From assembly GCA_016716765.1 (NCBI GenBank), contig JADJVA010000001.1, positions 105,292 to 169,291 on the forward strand: DNA of 64,000 nt, written 5' to 3'. The position numbers were made by a program, and so were the translations under genes. Positions 45,861 to 55,957 of this stretch are shown piece after piece. This DNA is from Bdellovibrionales bacterium (GTDB lineage: Bacteria > Bdellovibrionota > Bdellovibrionia > Bdellovibrionales > UBA1609). The notes under the pieces were generated by a model that did no database searches, was not told the origin of the DNA, and saw only the letters and a list, made by a program, of their open reading frames with translations. How positions within the stretch are numbered: the first letter of the stretch is position 1; each line of letters opens with the position of its first letter.

Positions 45861-46149
45861 ATTCGCTTACTAAAATCCCAAACCTTGAATCTCCTGCGCA
45901 TTGATGGCCAGGGGATTTTTTGTTTTTGCGGTATCAAGAATTCACCACCCTTGAAATGCACTCTTTGCCGAGCGCGCCTTAAAACATGAGCCATATATTC
46001 ACGGACAGTTACCTCTCGAAAGCTTAAGAAAAGGTTATCAAAGGCTCAATTGCAATAAAATCGAATTCGAAAAAGGGATTTGGTTTTAGCAACGTAGATA
46101 GACTTCAAATTGGAAGTCCTGTAAATTGCCAGAAAATCTGAGGTGCACC

Positions 46150-46581
46150 ATGTCTGCTGAAAAGAAATATCACGGTTCTTGCCTTTGCAAATCTATAACA
46201 TATGAAATTGAAACTCCCATAAAATTTGTGGTTCACGATCACTGTACAATATGTCGTCGAGCAAATGCTGCTGCATTTGTCACATGGGGAGGAGTAAATT
46301 CAGAACAATTCAAACTTACTCACGGCGGTGAATATTTGACATCCTTTAAATACTCTCACGAATCAGAAAGGCAATTTTGTAAAATTTGTGGAAGTCAGCT
46401 GTTTTTTAGAGCTAAGCGATGGGAAGGAGAGGTTCATTTCACTCGTGCCACCATTCATGAGGAGATGGATGAACAACCGAAGGCACATGTTTTTTATAGC
46501 GATAAAGCCTCTTGGGTTGAAGTTGGTGATCTTTTACCAAAATTCGGAGGCCCCACAGGAATGGTGACTCTTGACAATTAG
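46150..46581 (+). CDS. GFA-family (CENP-V-like) zinc-binding protein
   Basis: 143 residues with the three zinc-cysteine blocks of the family: HGSCLCKSITYEI, HDHCTICRRANAAAFVTW and ERQFCKICGSQLFFR. Family members include glutathione-dependent formaldehyde-activating enzyme and many uncharacterised small proteins. The start ATG at 46150 follows GAGGTG; an upstream frame is open to 46126 without a site. It is isolated and its substrate is unknown. Confidence 0.88.
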   Translation: MSAEKKYHGSCLCKSITYEIETPIKFVVHDHCTICRRANAAAFVTWGGVNSEQFKLTHGGEYLTSFKYSHESERQFCKICGSQLFFRAKRWEGEVHFTRATIHEEMDEQPKAHVFYSDKASWVEVGDLLPKFGGPTGMVTLDN

Positions 46582-46744
46582 AACCACTGTTTTCCCCGCA
46601 CGAGTTTCTTCCCAAAGGCATTGGCTTGATGACAATTCAAAGTCTTCCACTACATCAATCTCTAAAGGCAAATTAAGCTGATGCACAAGATCGTGATGGA
46701 ACCCGCTAAGCGTGAGCAAATCCTCTGGATCATTAAAGCAACCG

Positions 46745-46835
46745 TGGTGCCCCGGGCCAGACTTGAACTGGCACGTCGGTATAACCCAACCCAGGATTTT
46801 AAGTCCTGTGCGTCTACCTATTTCGCCACCGGGGC
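46745..46835 (-). tRNA. tRNA-Leu (TAA anticodon)
   Basis: A complete 91-nt cloverleaf on the minus strand. The acceptor stem GCCCCGG pairs with CCGGGGC, with encoded CCA end. The anticodon loop is CTTAAAA (anticodon TAA), there is a long class II variable arm, and the T arm is GCCAG-TTCAAGT-CTGGC. It is free-standing between the GFA-type gene and a membrane protein gene. Confidence 0.95.
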
Positions 46836-47030
46836 CTTACTGACTAAACTTTATTTCGCTGCCGCAATAAAGTGAACGTCTGAGGCTTCGCTGTCAATCG
46901 AAAACAAGGTGAAAAACCAGGAGAAAAGCTCAAAATTTGAACAAAATTAGGCTTTTTGACAAATCCAAATTTAGGTGGCTCAATTGTCAACTGTGATCCC
47001 CCAAATCCGCTCCCTTCAGAGGAATACCCC

Positions 47031-47729
47031 ATGATCAAAGAGGCCTTTGCACTCTCGAATAGATCCTATGTACCTCTCATCAAGTCCTCGTACGGAGTTC
47101 TTCTCCCCCTGTGGATACTCTCTGAACTATTGAATCAATATTTTGATTTTTGCATTAAGGTTGCCCCGAGAGGGGGCGTCGAGCAAATTACTGCTCAGCT
47201 AGGTCAGCTGGCAACTTCGATTACAGTAAGTTTTGTGTTGATCCTCCTCCTTCCGATAAGACTTGATGATTGGCAGAACCGGCGCCCCTATCAGGAATGG
47301 GCCAAAATAGTTTCTAAACACAGCTGGCCCCTGTTTGTTGAGGGCCTTCGTATGACTGGGCATATATTGATGTGGGCAATTTTGTTTCTTGTCCCCGGTG
47401 TATACAAACAAATTCGCTACCTCTTCGTGCCCTTCGTCGTTCTATTTGACCCCGAGTATAAAAATGGTGAGGTGGACGCACTCGCTAAATCAACCGATCT
47501 CACCAAAGGAGTCTTTTGGATTCTAACGGCCCTACTTGTGGCAAGCTTCTCTGCAGAACTTCTGTTCAAAATGAATAGCAAAATATTCCCATGGTTGGCC
47601 CATCCTGTTTTTCAGTTCCTCACGGGAGGATTGACTTTTCTCGTCACGAGCTACTTTTATTCCGTTTTTTATTTCATCTTTTCTCTCCAGATAAAAAGTC
47701 AAAAAATATCTCAACAACAAACTACCTGA
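47031..47729 (+). CDS. Multi-pass membrane protein, unknown
   Basis: About 232 residues with five to six hydrophobic segments (LLPLWILSELL, SITVSFVLILLLPI, MWAILFLVPGVYKQIRYLFVPFVVLF, GVFWILTALLVASF, FLTGGLTFLVTSYFYSVFYFIFSL). The start at 47031 follows AGAGG. No family was recognised, though the GVYKQIRYLFVPFVVLFDP pattern resembles small DUF975-like integral proteins. It ends 15 bp before the next gene. Confidence 0.65.
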   Translation: MIKEAFALSNRSYVPLIKSSYGVLLPLWILSELLNQYFDFCIKVAPRGGVEQITAQLGQLATSITVSFVLILLLPIRLDDWQNRRPYQEWAKIVSKHSWPLFVEGLRMTGHILMWAILFLVPGVYKQIRYLFVPFVVLFDPEYKNGEVDALAKSTDLTKGVFWILTALLVASFSAELLFKMNSKIFPWLAHPVFQFLTGGLTFLVTSYFYSVFYFIFSLQIKSQKISQQQTT

Positions 47730-47744
47730 TAAGGAGTCCTCGAC

Positions 47745-48794
47745 ATGGAACTTATGTTTGACTGGAAAGCCCTGACTGGCAGAGGCAAGGCCTACACCTT
47801 TGACGATGTCCTCATTGTCCCTAACAAATCCGATGTACGATCCCGACGAAGCCCTGATCTAAAAACCCGACTGACTCGGGAAACAAGTATTGAAAAACCT
47901 TTTATTAGCGCCAACATGGACACGGTAACCGAACACGAGATGGCAATTGGAATGAACCAACTCGGAGCGATCGGTATTCTTCATAGATTTATGTCGATCT
48001 GTGAACAAGTTGAACAAGTTGCAAAAATCAAGGCTTCAGGAGCGAGAGACATTGCCGCGTCCATTGGGGTCAACGATGACTTTAAGGATCGCGCCAAGGC
48101 CTTGGTGGACTCAGGAGTCAACATTCTCACTATCGATATAGCTCATGGACATTCTGTTGCCATGATTGAAACTCTTGTTTGGCTAAAAACCGAGTTTCCC
48201 TCCATCCAGTTGATCGCAGGCAACGTCGCCACTCCAAAAAGCACGGAGGATCTCATAGAAGCTGGCGCCCATGCGATCAAGGTGGGCATAGGCCCCGGTT
48301 CCATGTGCACAACTCGAATCATTACCGGATGCGGCGTTCCGCAGCTCACGGCGATTTCTCTTTGCGCTCAAGTTGCCAGACCAAAAGGAGTCCCCGTCAT
48401 CGCAGATGGAGGAATCAGGTCCTCCGGCGATATTTTCAAGGCCCTTGCTGCAGGGGCGGATGCTGTTATGCTCGGCTCTCTTCTTTCTGGAACAATTGAG
48501 TCTCCAGGACCTATCCACAATGGGATGAAACAATACCGTGGCATGGCATCAAAATCCGCACAAGCCTCCTGGAGAGGCGGAGTCCCGGAGGGAATGGCTC
48601 CTGAGGGGGAGTCCACCCTCGTCCCCGTAAAGGGCCATATTTCAGATGTTATCAATGCGTTATCTGGCGGACTGAGAAGCGGCATGTCATATATCAACGC
48701 ATTGGCCATCGAGGATATCCGAGCCAACTCCCTATTTGTCGAGATGACGCCCATGGGGTACTTCGAATCAAGAGCACATGGACTAAAGAACTGA
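47745..48794 (+). CDS. CBS-less IMP dehydrogenase / GMP reductase family enzyme
   Basis: 349 residues with the IMPDH/GMPR TIM barrel: YTFDDVLIVPN, SANMDTVTEHEMA, the phosphate and catalytic loop GIGPGSMCTTRIITGCGVPQ with the active Cys in CTTR, VIADGGIRSSGDI and GGLRSGMSYINA. The regulatory CBS pair present in most IMPDHs is missing; length and the segment RGMASKSAQASWRGGVPEGMAPEGE look closer to GMP reductase. It therefore either makes XMP from IMP or IMP from GMP. AAGGAG lies eight bases before the ATG. Confidence 0.85.
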   Translation: MELMFDWKALTGRGKAYTFDDVLIVPNKSDVRSRRSPDLKTRLTRETSIEKPFISANMDTVTEHEMAIGMNQLGAIGILHRFMSICEQVEQVAKIKASGARDIAASIGVNDDFKDRAKALVDSGVNILTIDIAHGHSVAMIETLVWLKTEFPSIQLIAGNVATPKSTEDLIEAGAHAIKVGIGPGSMCTTRIITGCGVPQLTAISLCAQVARPKGVPVIADGGIRSSGDIFKALAAGADAVMLGSLLSGTIESPGPIHNGMKQYRGMASKSAQASWRGGVPEGMAPEGESTLVPVKGHISDVINALSGGLRSGMSYINALAIEDIRANSLFVEMTPMGYFESRAHGLKN

Positions 48795-48983
48795 TTTCAA
48801 TTGCTGAGATTGGTCCCATCAATCTGCCTTTGACCAATGACTTTGCTTTTTCTAGGCTTATTTGGCGAGGTTTTTTGATCTGTTCTTCTTAGCCGTTTTT
48901 CCTTTGTTGATTCCGTTCCGTGCTTTCTGAAGGAGTGTTGTTGGAGTCCAGTCCGTTGGTCCAATAGCCTCATCTTTCGTTTT

Positions 48984-49013
48984 AGCCTCCTCCTCTCCGA
49001 GGGGGCTTTTTTC
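48984..49013 (+). terminator. Rho-independent terminator
   Basis: AGCCTCC pairs with GGGGGCT around a 10-base loop, followed by TTTTTT. It lies 190 bp after the IMPDH/GMPR-like gene and before murI. The interval between holds no supported gene. Confidence 0.7.
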
Positions 49014-49051
49014 TTTGTGCTGACCTGTGCGACTAAATCAGGTAAACTCAA

Positions 49052-49912
49052 ATGATGTTTCTTGAAGCTTCTGATAGGGCTGAATTTCCAATTGCCGTTT
49101 TTGACTCTGGAGTCGGTGGCCTCACTGTGCTCAAGTCTTTGGCTGAAGATTTCCCTAAAGAAAATTTCCTTTATTTGGGAGACTCTGCAAGGCTTCCTTA
49201 CGGAACAAAATCGCCGCTCACGATTCGTCATTACGTGGAACAAAACATTCAGTTTCTTTTGAGCTGCAAGGTAAAAGCCATCGTGGTCGCTTGCAACTCC
49301 GCCTCAAGCGTTCTGGATCTCGAAAGAAAAATCGCAGTGCCTCTTTACGAGGTCATCGGACCGGGAGCGCGTACAGCCTATAAAATCTCACAAACTCTCA
49401 GTATTGGCGTCATTGCCACGAGAGCCACTGTCAACCGAGGGGCTTACGTCCGCGCCCTTCATGAACTCGATCCACGCACAAAAGTATTTCAGCAAGCCTG
49501 TCCGCTCTTGGTCCCTCTCGTTGAAGAAGGATGGGTTCAAGATCCCCTTACGAATCTGGTGATCCATCGCTATCTGAGCCCGATAGCTACGCAGGAAATC
49601 GACACACTCATTCTTGGCTGCACCCACTACCCCATTTTGAAAGAATCCATTGCAAAGGTTATGGGCGGCGGAGTGACTCTCGTCGATTCTGGGAAGGCAA
49701 TTAGCGCCGAGATAATGAGCGATATGAACGAAGGAAAATTAAAAGGGAACCCCGCAGGCTCCGGAGAAATCGAGATACTCAATACCGATCTTGACCAACA
49801 CATTCAATTCACAGCTGAAAGAATATTGCATCCCTTTAAAGCCGCCAAATTCACGCATGTAAATCTCACAGCTTCGGACATTTCCAATCTCGACCAAATA
49901 AGGAATTTTTAA
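49052..49912 (+). CDS. murI: Glutamate racemase
   Basis: 286 residues. Both catalytic cysteines are present in the expected motifs, VVACNSASS (first half) and LILGCTHYP (second half), and the N-terminus begins IAVFDSGVGGLTVLK with GDSARLPYGTKS. The enzyme makes D-glutamate for peptidoglycan. Cytoplasmic. An AGGTAA is seen before the start. It fits with the neighbouring DAP and lysine pathway genes in supplying peptidoglycan precursors. Confidence 0.94.
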   Translation: MMFLEASDRAEFPIAVFDSGVGGLTVLKSLAEDFPKENFLYLGDSARLPYGTKSPLTIRHYVEQNIQFLLSCKVKAIVVACNSASSVLDLERKIAVPLYEVIGPGARTAYKISQTLSIGVIATRATVNRGAYVRALHELDPRTKVFQQACPLLVPLVEEGWVQDPLTNLVIHRYLSPIATQEIDTLILGCTHYPILKESIAKVMGGGVTLVDSGKAISAEIMSDMNEGKLKGNPAGSGEIEILNTDLDQHIQFTAERILHPFKAAKFTHVNLTASDISNLDQIRNF

Positions 49913-49913
49913 G

Positions 49914-50504
49914 CTACTTCTTTTTTATCCAACCCGTGAGCGCTGAACGCATGACCGTCTCTACCTTCATATCAAGCGGAGTTAGCCAAGTCTTGGGAAG
50001 AAATAGGGTAAAGCCCCCCATCTGGTAACTCATCGGGAAAAAAACTGCCACTCTGCCCTCTCTGTCCAAACCATTTGGAAGCCCCGACAAATCACTCCGT
50101 GTCACCAATCCTATTGCTTGAGCGCCCGAGTCGGGCCACTTCACCGCAACGACTTGTCCATCTCCACCTGCGCCTTTTTCCGGAGAGAAATAATCCGTCA
50201 GATCTTGAATGGCGATGTAAATGCTCTTTACCAATGGGACCTGACGAAAAAGACGATCAAGTAATTGATGAGCTTTGTTCCCCAAATAATGAGAAAGGGA
50301 AAGGCCCAGGATAAATATAAATAAAACTCCAAAGACAATCCCCATACCGGGAATGTAAAAACTGTCCGGAAGAAGCAGAGCCAATAAACTATGAATGATG
50401 TTATCTGCCCATTGAAAAAAACGAATCAAAATATACACCGACAAAAAAGTCGGTAGCAAAGCCACTAAACCACGACCAAAAATACCTAAAAAGGTTCTCA
50501 TCAA
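49914..50504 (-). CDS. DUF502 family membrane protein
   Basis: 196 residues with two N-terminal transmembrane segments (GLVALLPTFLSVYILIRFF, GMGIVFGVLFIFILGLSLS) and the DUF502 pattern (PLVKSIYIAIQDLTDYF, VKWPDSGAQAIGLVTR, VAVFFPMSYQMGGFTLFLP). Function unknown. It overlaps the lysA stop by four bases, so it is read from the lysA message. Confidence 0.88.
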   Translation of the reverse strand: MMRTFLGIFGRGLVALLPTFLSVYILIRFFQWADNIIHSLLALLLPDSFYIPGMGIVFGVLFIFILGLSLSHYLGNKAHQLLDRLFRQVPLVKSIYIAIQDLTDYFSPEKGAGGDGQVVAVKWPDSGAQAIGLVTRSDLSGLPNGLDREGRVAVFFPMSYQMGGFTLFLPKTWLTPLDMKVETVMRSALTGWIKKK

Positions 50505-51723
50505 TGAAGCTCCTCACCGTTATGATAGACCCATTCAAGGGGAAGCTCATGGCTGTTATAGTGGGAAGCCATCACCGCTCCATAGGCTCCCGTATCCATA
50601 ATAGCCAAATAGTCGCCTTCTTTCAGCTCCGGCAACTCCCTTTCGAAGCCTATCACGTCAGCTGATTCGCAGATGGGACCTACCACATCGTAAGTTTTTA
50701 TTTCTTCCCTTTGGACCCTGCCCTCCTTGAGAGGAAGGATTCGGTGATAGGCTTCATAAAGAGCGGGACGAAGCAAGTGATGCATCCCCGTGTTGACAAT
50801 AGCAAAACGCTTATAAGGTGTTTCCTTGATATACTGCACCTCTGTCAGCAACACTCCTGCGCCAGCAACCAAAATCCTTCCGGGTTCGCAGAGCACTTCA
50901 CATCCGAGGGGTTTCAGAAGGCCTCTCATTGTTTGAGCATAAACCTTCACATTTTCAATTTCCGAGCTCTCATTGTCTTGATGATAATCAATACCCAATC
51001 CTCCGCCCACATCAAAACCATTTAGAGGATGACCGGACTCACGCAAAGATTTAAACAATGGCAAAGATTTTCGCACGGCCTCTTCGATAGGGCCTAAGTC
51101 ACGAATCTGAGACCCTATGTGCAAACTCAGCCCCACGAGCTTCAGTTCTCGAGAGAACTCTGTCAGAATACTCTTTAATTCAGAGACAAAACTTTCATCC
51201 ATTCCAAATTTATTTTCCCTAAATCCTGTTCGAATATAGGGATGGGTGTCCGGATTCACATCAGGATTCAATCGAAAGGCCACATTGGCCTGAAGTCCCA
51301 ATGACCGTGCGACCTGTCCGATTCGCCTCAATTCTGAGGGACTCTCAACGTTGATCTGCTTGATTCTATTTTCAAGGGCCAATTGAATTTCGTATTTTTC
51401 TTTTCCGACTCCGGAAAAAACCATTCGACTCCCAGGAAAACCGCAGGACAGAGCCAACTTTATTTCGCCTCCAGAGACAACATCAGCGCCAGCCCCGTTT
51501 TGAGCCAATGCCCTCAACAAAACAGGGTGTGAGTTCGCTTTGATCGCATAACATACAAGCACATCCCCCTGAAAGGCTTCGACGAAACGCTGATAGCGCT
51601 GAAGGATAGAATCCAAATGATAAACGTACACCGGACGCTTTTGCTCTGGAAGCAATATCATTTAGCGAAAAAAACTTTTCCTGATAGAAAACCAAGCTCA
51701 TTGTTACGATAAAAAAAGTCCAT
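50501..51723 (-). CDS. lysA: Diaminopimelate decarboxylase (N-terminal frame disturbed)
   Basis: A PLP-dependent fold III enzyme converting meso-DAP to L-lysine. Key parts are YAIKANSHP (PLP lysine), GADVVSGGE, HIGSQI, FDVGGGLGIDY, EPGRILV and VGPICESADV. Most of it is one frame (to 51661, 386 residues), but the real N-terminus appears to be MDFFYRNNELGF at the ATG 51723, with AGGAGA ahead. Reaching the main frame needs one base removed from a T7 run near 51670 and one from an A4 run near 51635. These join SLNDIASRAK to RPVYVYHLD. The indels look like sequence errors. Confidence 0.9.
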
Positions 51724-51748
51724 CCCTCTCCTTAGCGATTCTTCCCCT

Positions 51749-52978
51749 TCAAACACTTGCCTCGCGGTCCAAACCAAATTCGGTATGCAAGGCTCTTGCG
51801 GCCTCTCCCAACTTCCCCCGCTCAATCACAGCACTGATTTTAATATCGGAAGTCGTTACAAGATGAACAGGTACATTCACTTTATCAAGAATTCGAAAAT
51901 ACCTTGAGGCCACTCCCGGATGATTCGCCATACCGACTCCAACAGCCGAAAGCTTGGCCATTCCTCTCATCGGAACCACTTGAGTTTTAGGACCGACTAC
52001 GGACGCCACCACTTCCAGCGCCATGTTCAAATCATCTTCGGGAACTGAAAAAGCAACTCTTTGCCCTCTTCATTTTGACTCTGAGTGATGATGTCGACCA
52101 CGACTCCTCTTTCTGCGAGCTTTTCAAAAAGATCTGCCAAAAACTTAGCTCCAAACGGAACGGGAAAAAGCTTTAATACGACCACAGAGGCATCATGAGT
52201 TATTGAAGACACAACTGGAGTTTCCATTTTCTCTCCTTCTGGCACCACCCAGGTCCCCTCTCGAGTTTCAAAAGCAGACCTTGGGTGGATTTTCACATTA
52301 TATTTGGCAGCTATTTCAACGCTTCGAAATGCAAAACTTTGGAACCCCAAAGTAGCCATTTCCATCATTTCTTCAAAAGCTCAACACGTCTATTTCGCGA
52401 GCCATCGGCACCAAACGCGGATCAGCAGTAAATATAGCCGGGACATCTGTATAGATTTCACAGACATCCAAACCAACAGCTGCCGCAAGAGCCAAGGCCG
52501 TCGTATCTCCCCCGCCTCTACCTAATGTAGTTATTTGATGTCCCTCTGTAACGCCCTGAAAACCGGCCACAATCGGAACAACTGAGGATTCCAAAAAACC
52601 GAGAAGCTTTTGCCCGTCGACATTCGTGATGCGGGCCTTCGAAAAAATAGCGTCCGTTTGTATACCAAGTTGGTGAGCCAGCAAAGGTGCGACTTTGGCG
52701 CCTCGCTTCTTCAATGCAATTGCCAGCAGCGCAATAGAAACCTGCTCCCCGGATGAAACGAGCATGTCATAGGCCGGACCCCGATAAGAAGGATCAATAT
52801 CATTGGCCAATTTAACCAGCCTGTTGGTTTCTCCCGACATGGCACTCGCGACCACAATTGGCTTTTGTCCAGCCTTCATATCCGCTAACACACGGTCTGC
52901 AACGGCCTCAATTCTTTCAATTGAGCCAACTGAGGTGCCACCGAACTTCTTGACCATAATGGATGAGTGAGTTTTCAT
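51749..52978 (-). CDS. lysC: Aspartate kinase, split by two one-base indels
   Basis: The first step of DAP/lysine, methionine and threonine synthesis. Three consecutive frames give one aspartokinase. The kinase domain has MVKKFGGTSVG, SSGEQVSIALLA and LGRGGGDTTALALA. Two ACT domains follow, the last with MRGMAKLSAVGVGMANHPGVASR and LVTTSDIKISAVI. One extra T at about 52375 and one missing A at about 52060 break the frame; correcting them restores IDVLSFEEMMEMA and QNEEGKRVAFSVPEDDL. Length about 405 residues, normal for the family. A biosynthetic gene is unlikely to be truly dead, so error is suspected. Confidence 0.9.
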
Positions 52979-53009
52979 GGGCCCCTAACCTATCACGAGG
53001 AAACTAGAA

Positions 53010-53659
53010 GTGAAAAGTTTTATATTTGGTCAATCGGAATTGAATCTGCCAATTATCGGCTATCAAGTTGGCCAAGGAGGCCCCAATGTGTTGATTTTAG
53101 GGGGCGTGCACGGCGACGAAAGCGAAGGAACCGTCGCTGCCTCCGCCCTCCTCGGAAGGCTCGCCAAAGGCTCAGTGCCATGCCTGCGGCTCACCATTGT
53201 TCCTTTGTTTAATGTCGATGGTATTCTCAGTGGTCAACGGCAAAATGCCAATGGAGTCGATCTCAATCGCAATCTCCCCACTCAAGACTGGACAGCTTCT
53301 GTTGAAAATCCCCGCTATTTTCCCGGAAAGTCCGCAAATAGCGAACTCGAGAATCAAGCGCTCACTGGGTGGATCGAGAGGAACCAACCTGTTTTATTCT
53401 CAGCCTGCATTCCTGGAAGCCAATGCTCAACGTAAACGGAGATTGCAGAAATGTAGCCGAAGTCATTTCTCGACTGACGGGTTACGAGATTCAAGATAGC
53501 ATTGGATACCCAACTCCAGGTTGCCTCGGCACTTATTGCGGCTTAGAACGCAACATGCCAACACTCACCTACGAGATAGAACGCGGACTCAGTCACAAAA
53601 GTGTGGTGCAAATCCACGTTCCCGCCATTCTGGAAGCACTCAAGGTTCTCGAAGTTTGA
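53010..53659 (+). CDS. MpaA-like M14 murein-peptide amidase (one frameshift)
   Basis: M14-type zinc peptidase of the murein peptide amidase A group. GGVHGDESEG gives the first His and Glu ligands, FNVDGILSGQRQNANGVDLNRNLP carries the Asn-Arg substrate site, SLHSWKP the next His, and YEIERG the catalytic Glu. MpaA cleaves gamma-D-Glu-mesoDAP bonds when recycling cell-wall peptides. The frame breaks near 53391, where one T seems missing; adding it joins ERNQPVF to ILSLHSW. GTG start with GAGGAA upstream. It is divergent from lysC and upstream of dapD. Confidence 0.75.
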
Positions 53660-53798
53660 TATTCAAAACTCCAGCGATTCCTCCAATCTTTATTTATTAT
53701 ATTTAGTATTTTAATCGATGCTGATCTCTGGTAGGTATGATGAGAATTTCTGAAAGGCATTTTTCAATGCGCTTCGACAACTAACAAGGAATGATCTC

Positions 53799-54649
53799 AT
53801 GAACAGGGACAGGGACAGTCAAACAGAACGTGCAAAAAAACTCATTCAATTGGCCTTTGATGAATTGGGATCGATGAAAAAAAATGAGGACATCGAAATG
53901 GATGTCCTTGAGGCGATCCAATTTGCAATCGACGGCCTGGATTCGGGCGAGCAGAGAGTTTGCATAAAACAAGGTTCTGAGTGGGTGACTCAACAGTGGC
54001 TCAAGCAAGCCATTTTACTGTATTTTAAAATCAATAAAATGAAATTAATTGAAATTGGCGAATTCAGTTTTGTCGACAAGATACCATTAAAAAATGGAGG
54101 GGGACTGAAGGCGTCAGAGTTGTCCCTCATGCTCTCGTTCGAAAGGGATCCTTTGTCAGCCCCGGCGCCATACTCATGCCTTCTTACGTGAATATCGGAG
54201 CCTGGGTTGGTCCGGGAACGATGATAGATACTTGGGCGACGGTTGGCTCCTGCGCACAAATCGGGCCAATGTACACCTCTCTGGTGGAGTTGGTATAGGC
54301 GGAGTCTTAGAGCCGATCCAGGCCAGTCCCGTCATCATAGAGGACAACGTGTTTGTGGGCAGCCGCTGCATCATTGTCGAAGGAGCTGTCATTGAAGAGG
54401 GAGCCGTTCTGGGTGCGGGAGTTACCATCACGGCCTCTACTAAAATCATCGACGTGACCGAAAAAATCCAAAGATCACCAAAGGAAGAGTGCCGAAAAAT
54501 TCTGTTGTCATTCAGGAACGACCATGAAGGATTTTCCAGCTGGCCAATTTGGAGTCCCTGCCGCATTGATAATAGGGCAACGTTCCGAATCGACAGACAA
54601 GAAGACCTCTCTAACAAAAGTGCTCAGAGAGTTTGAAGTCTCAGTTTAG
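53799..54649 (+). CDS. dapD: Tetrahydrodipicolinate N-succinyltransferase (four indels)
   Basis: Uses succinyl-CoA in the succinylase branch of DAP synthesis. The left-handed parallel beta-helix hexapeptides are plain: MPSYVNIGAWVGPGTMIDTW, ATVGSCAQIG, VHLSGGVGIGGVLEP and VIIEDNVFVGSRCIIVEGA. The gene is spread over several frames. Single missing bases at about 54110, 54264, 54464 and 54513, all in or next to short homopolymers, restore one protein ending REFEVSV at 54649, about 284 residues, the normal size. The start at 53799 follows AAGGA. Confidence 0.88.
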
Positions 54650-54659
54650 ATCTATTTAT

Positions 54660-55957
54660 CTATTTGCTTCCACGCCTCAGCGCCAAGGCGGGCCATCGAA
54701 CCGTATTGGCCCGAGCCGGAAAATAAGAACTGACAAAAGCCACGATCACCGAAATAAATATGACAAAGTAAACCAATTCTCGTGTGACGAGGACTGGAAT
54801 AGATGAATCATAGTAGATATCAGGCAATAAATCGATGGGGTATCTGTCCAGCACCCAACACAAACCAAGACCCAAACCCAGTCCACCCAGCATTCCAGTC
54901 AAACTCAAAATCATACCAACACGTGTAAATATCCATCTCGTTCTCGTTTGACTCAATCCCATAGCCATCAAGATGCCCAGATCACGTCTTTTTTGAGTCA
55001 GCAAAAGAACTAATACTGTGATGATTGAAAAGCAGGTAATCAATGCGCTCAAAGCAAGAAATATAGTCATTGCCAATTTTTCCATTTTTAGAGCGAAAAA
55101 AAGAGCCTCATTGCGCTCAATCCAATTAGAAGTTCGAAATCCCCTCTTGTGAAGGTCGCCTTCATAAAGACATGATCGCCTGGATCTTTAAAACGCAGCT
55201 CAAGATTGATCTCTCTGCTCGCTGATTTCTTGAATTGCCCAAAGTCTCTCCCAGGTGATAAAACATAAATTTGCTGTCTATGTCGGCCACTCGCGAATTG
55301 AGAAGAGACTTTACGGTGACTGTTTCATAAACTTGAGCTTCGCCCTTCGGCTTCAATAAAGATTCAGGAGGTATCACCATGATCTGATCTCCTTCAAGAA
55401 TTCGAAGAGAGCGGGCTAAATCAGATCCCAAAATGACTTCCTTCGGGCCCAGACGAGCAAGTTCTTTAACTCCCTCCTACACCCTCCTCTGAATCTTTGA
55501 CTTCTATCTCTTCTCCATAGTGACCCTTGTGTCTTTGGCCCACTTTCTGAACGCTAACAAGGAGATTCTGTAAGTCACCAACCTCCATCCCCTTGGCTAT
55601 AGCGCCGCCAAAGGTTCCCTCGATAGTTTTCAAAATCACATCTTGGCTTTCTACCAAATCCGTATCCACGCTCCGTATTTGCCCGAATTCACTTTGCAAT
55701 TCAACCAGGGAGCTTCGAATCTCGGTTGAATCTCTAGTGTCGGAAACAATAGACCCAACAACCAAGTGAGGATCCACTGCGAGCAATCGATCTCGTATCG
55801 TTCCATTAAAACCATTCATAACACTCAAAACAACAATCAAAAACATCACACCCAAACCAATTCCAAAGACACAGATCCAAGAAATGGTCCTAATGAGCGC
55901 CCCGGCCCGCTTTGAAAATAAATATCGCAGGAAAAATTTTCCAGAACCTGAATTCAC
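54660..55957 (-). CDS. LolC/LolE-type lipoprotein-releasing permease, frame-broken
   Basis: The N-terminal part (FFLRYLFSKRAGALIRTISWICVFGIGLGVMFLIVVLSVMNGF) is the first helix of LolC/E/MacB-like permeases. The middle piece (LARSLRILEGDQIMVIPPES) is the periplasmic domain, and the end (ITVLVLLLTQKRRDLGILMAMGLS ... FSSYFPARANTVRWPALALR) holds the last three helices. Three frames are needed, so several indels are implied. LolCDE extracts lipoproteins from the inner membrane; no LolD ATPase lies in the window. It sits directly after mlaD in the same direction. Extent approximate. Confidence 0.75.

Noticed and set aside
45849..45989. 46-codon frame with a CxC...CxxC pattern
   Set aside because: Its start lies in the terminal repeat of the IS3 relic and it has no ribosome site; the zinc-like pattern is probably chance.
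46534..46719. Minus-strand frame beside the tRNA-Leu
   Set aside because: Overlaps the GFA-family gene, lacks a ribosome site and resembles no family; at most a degraded remnant.
48797..49243. Basic minus-strand frame between the IMPDH-like gene and murI
   Set aside because: It overlaps the terminator and the conserved start of murI; the composition follows from a T/C-rich spacer.
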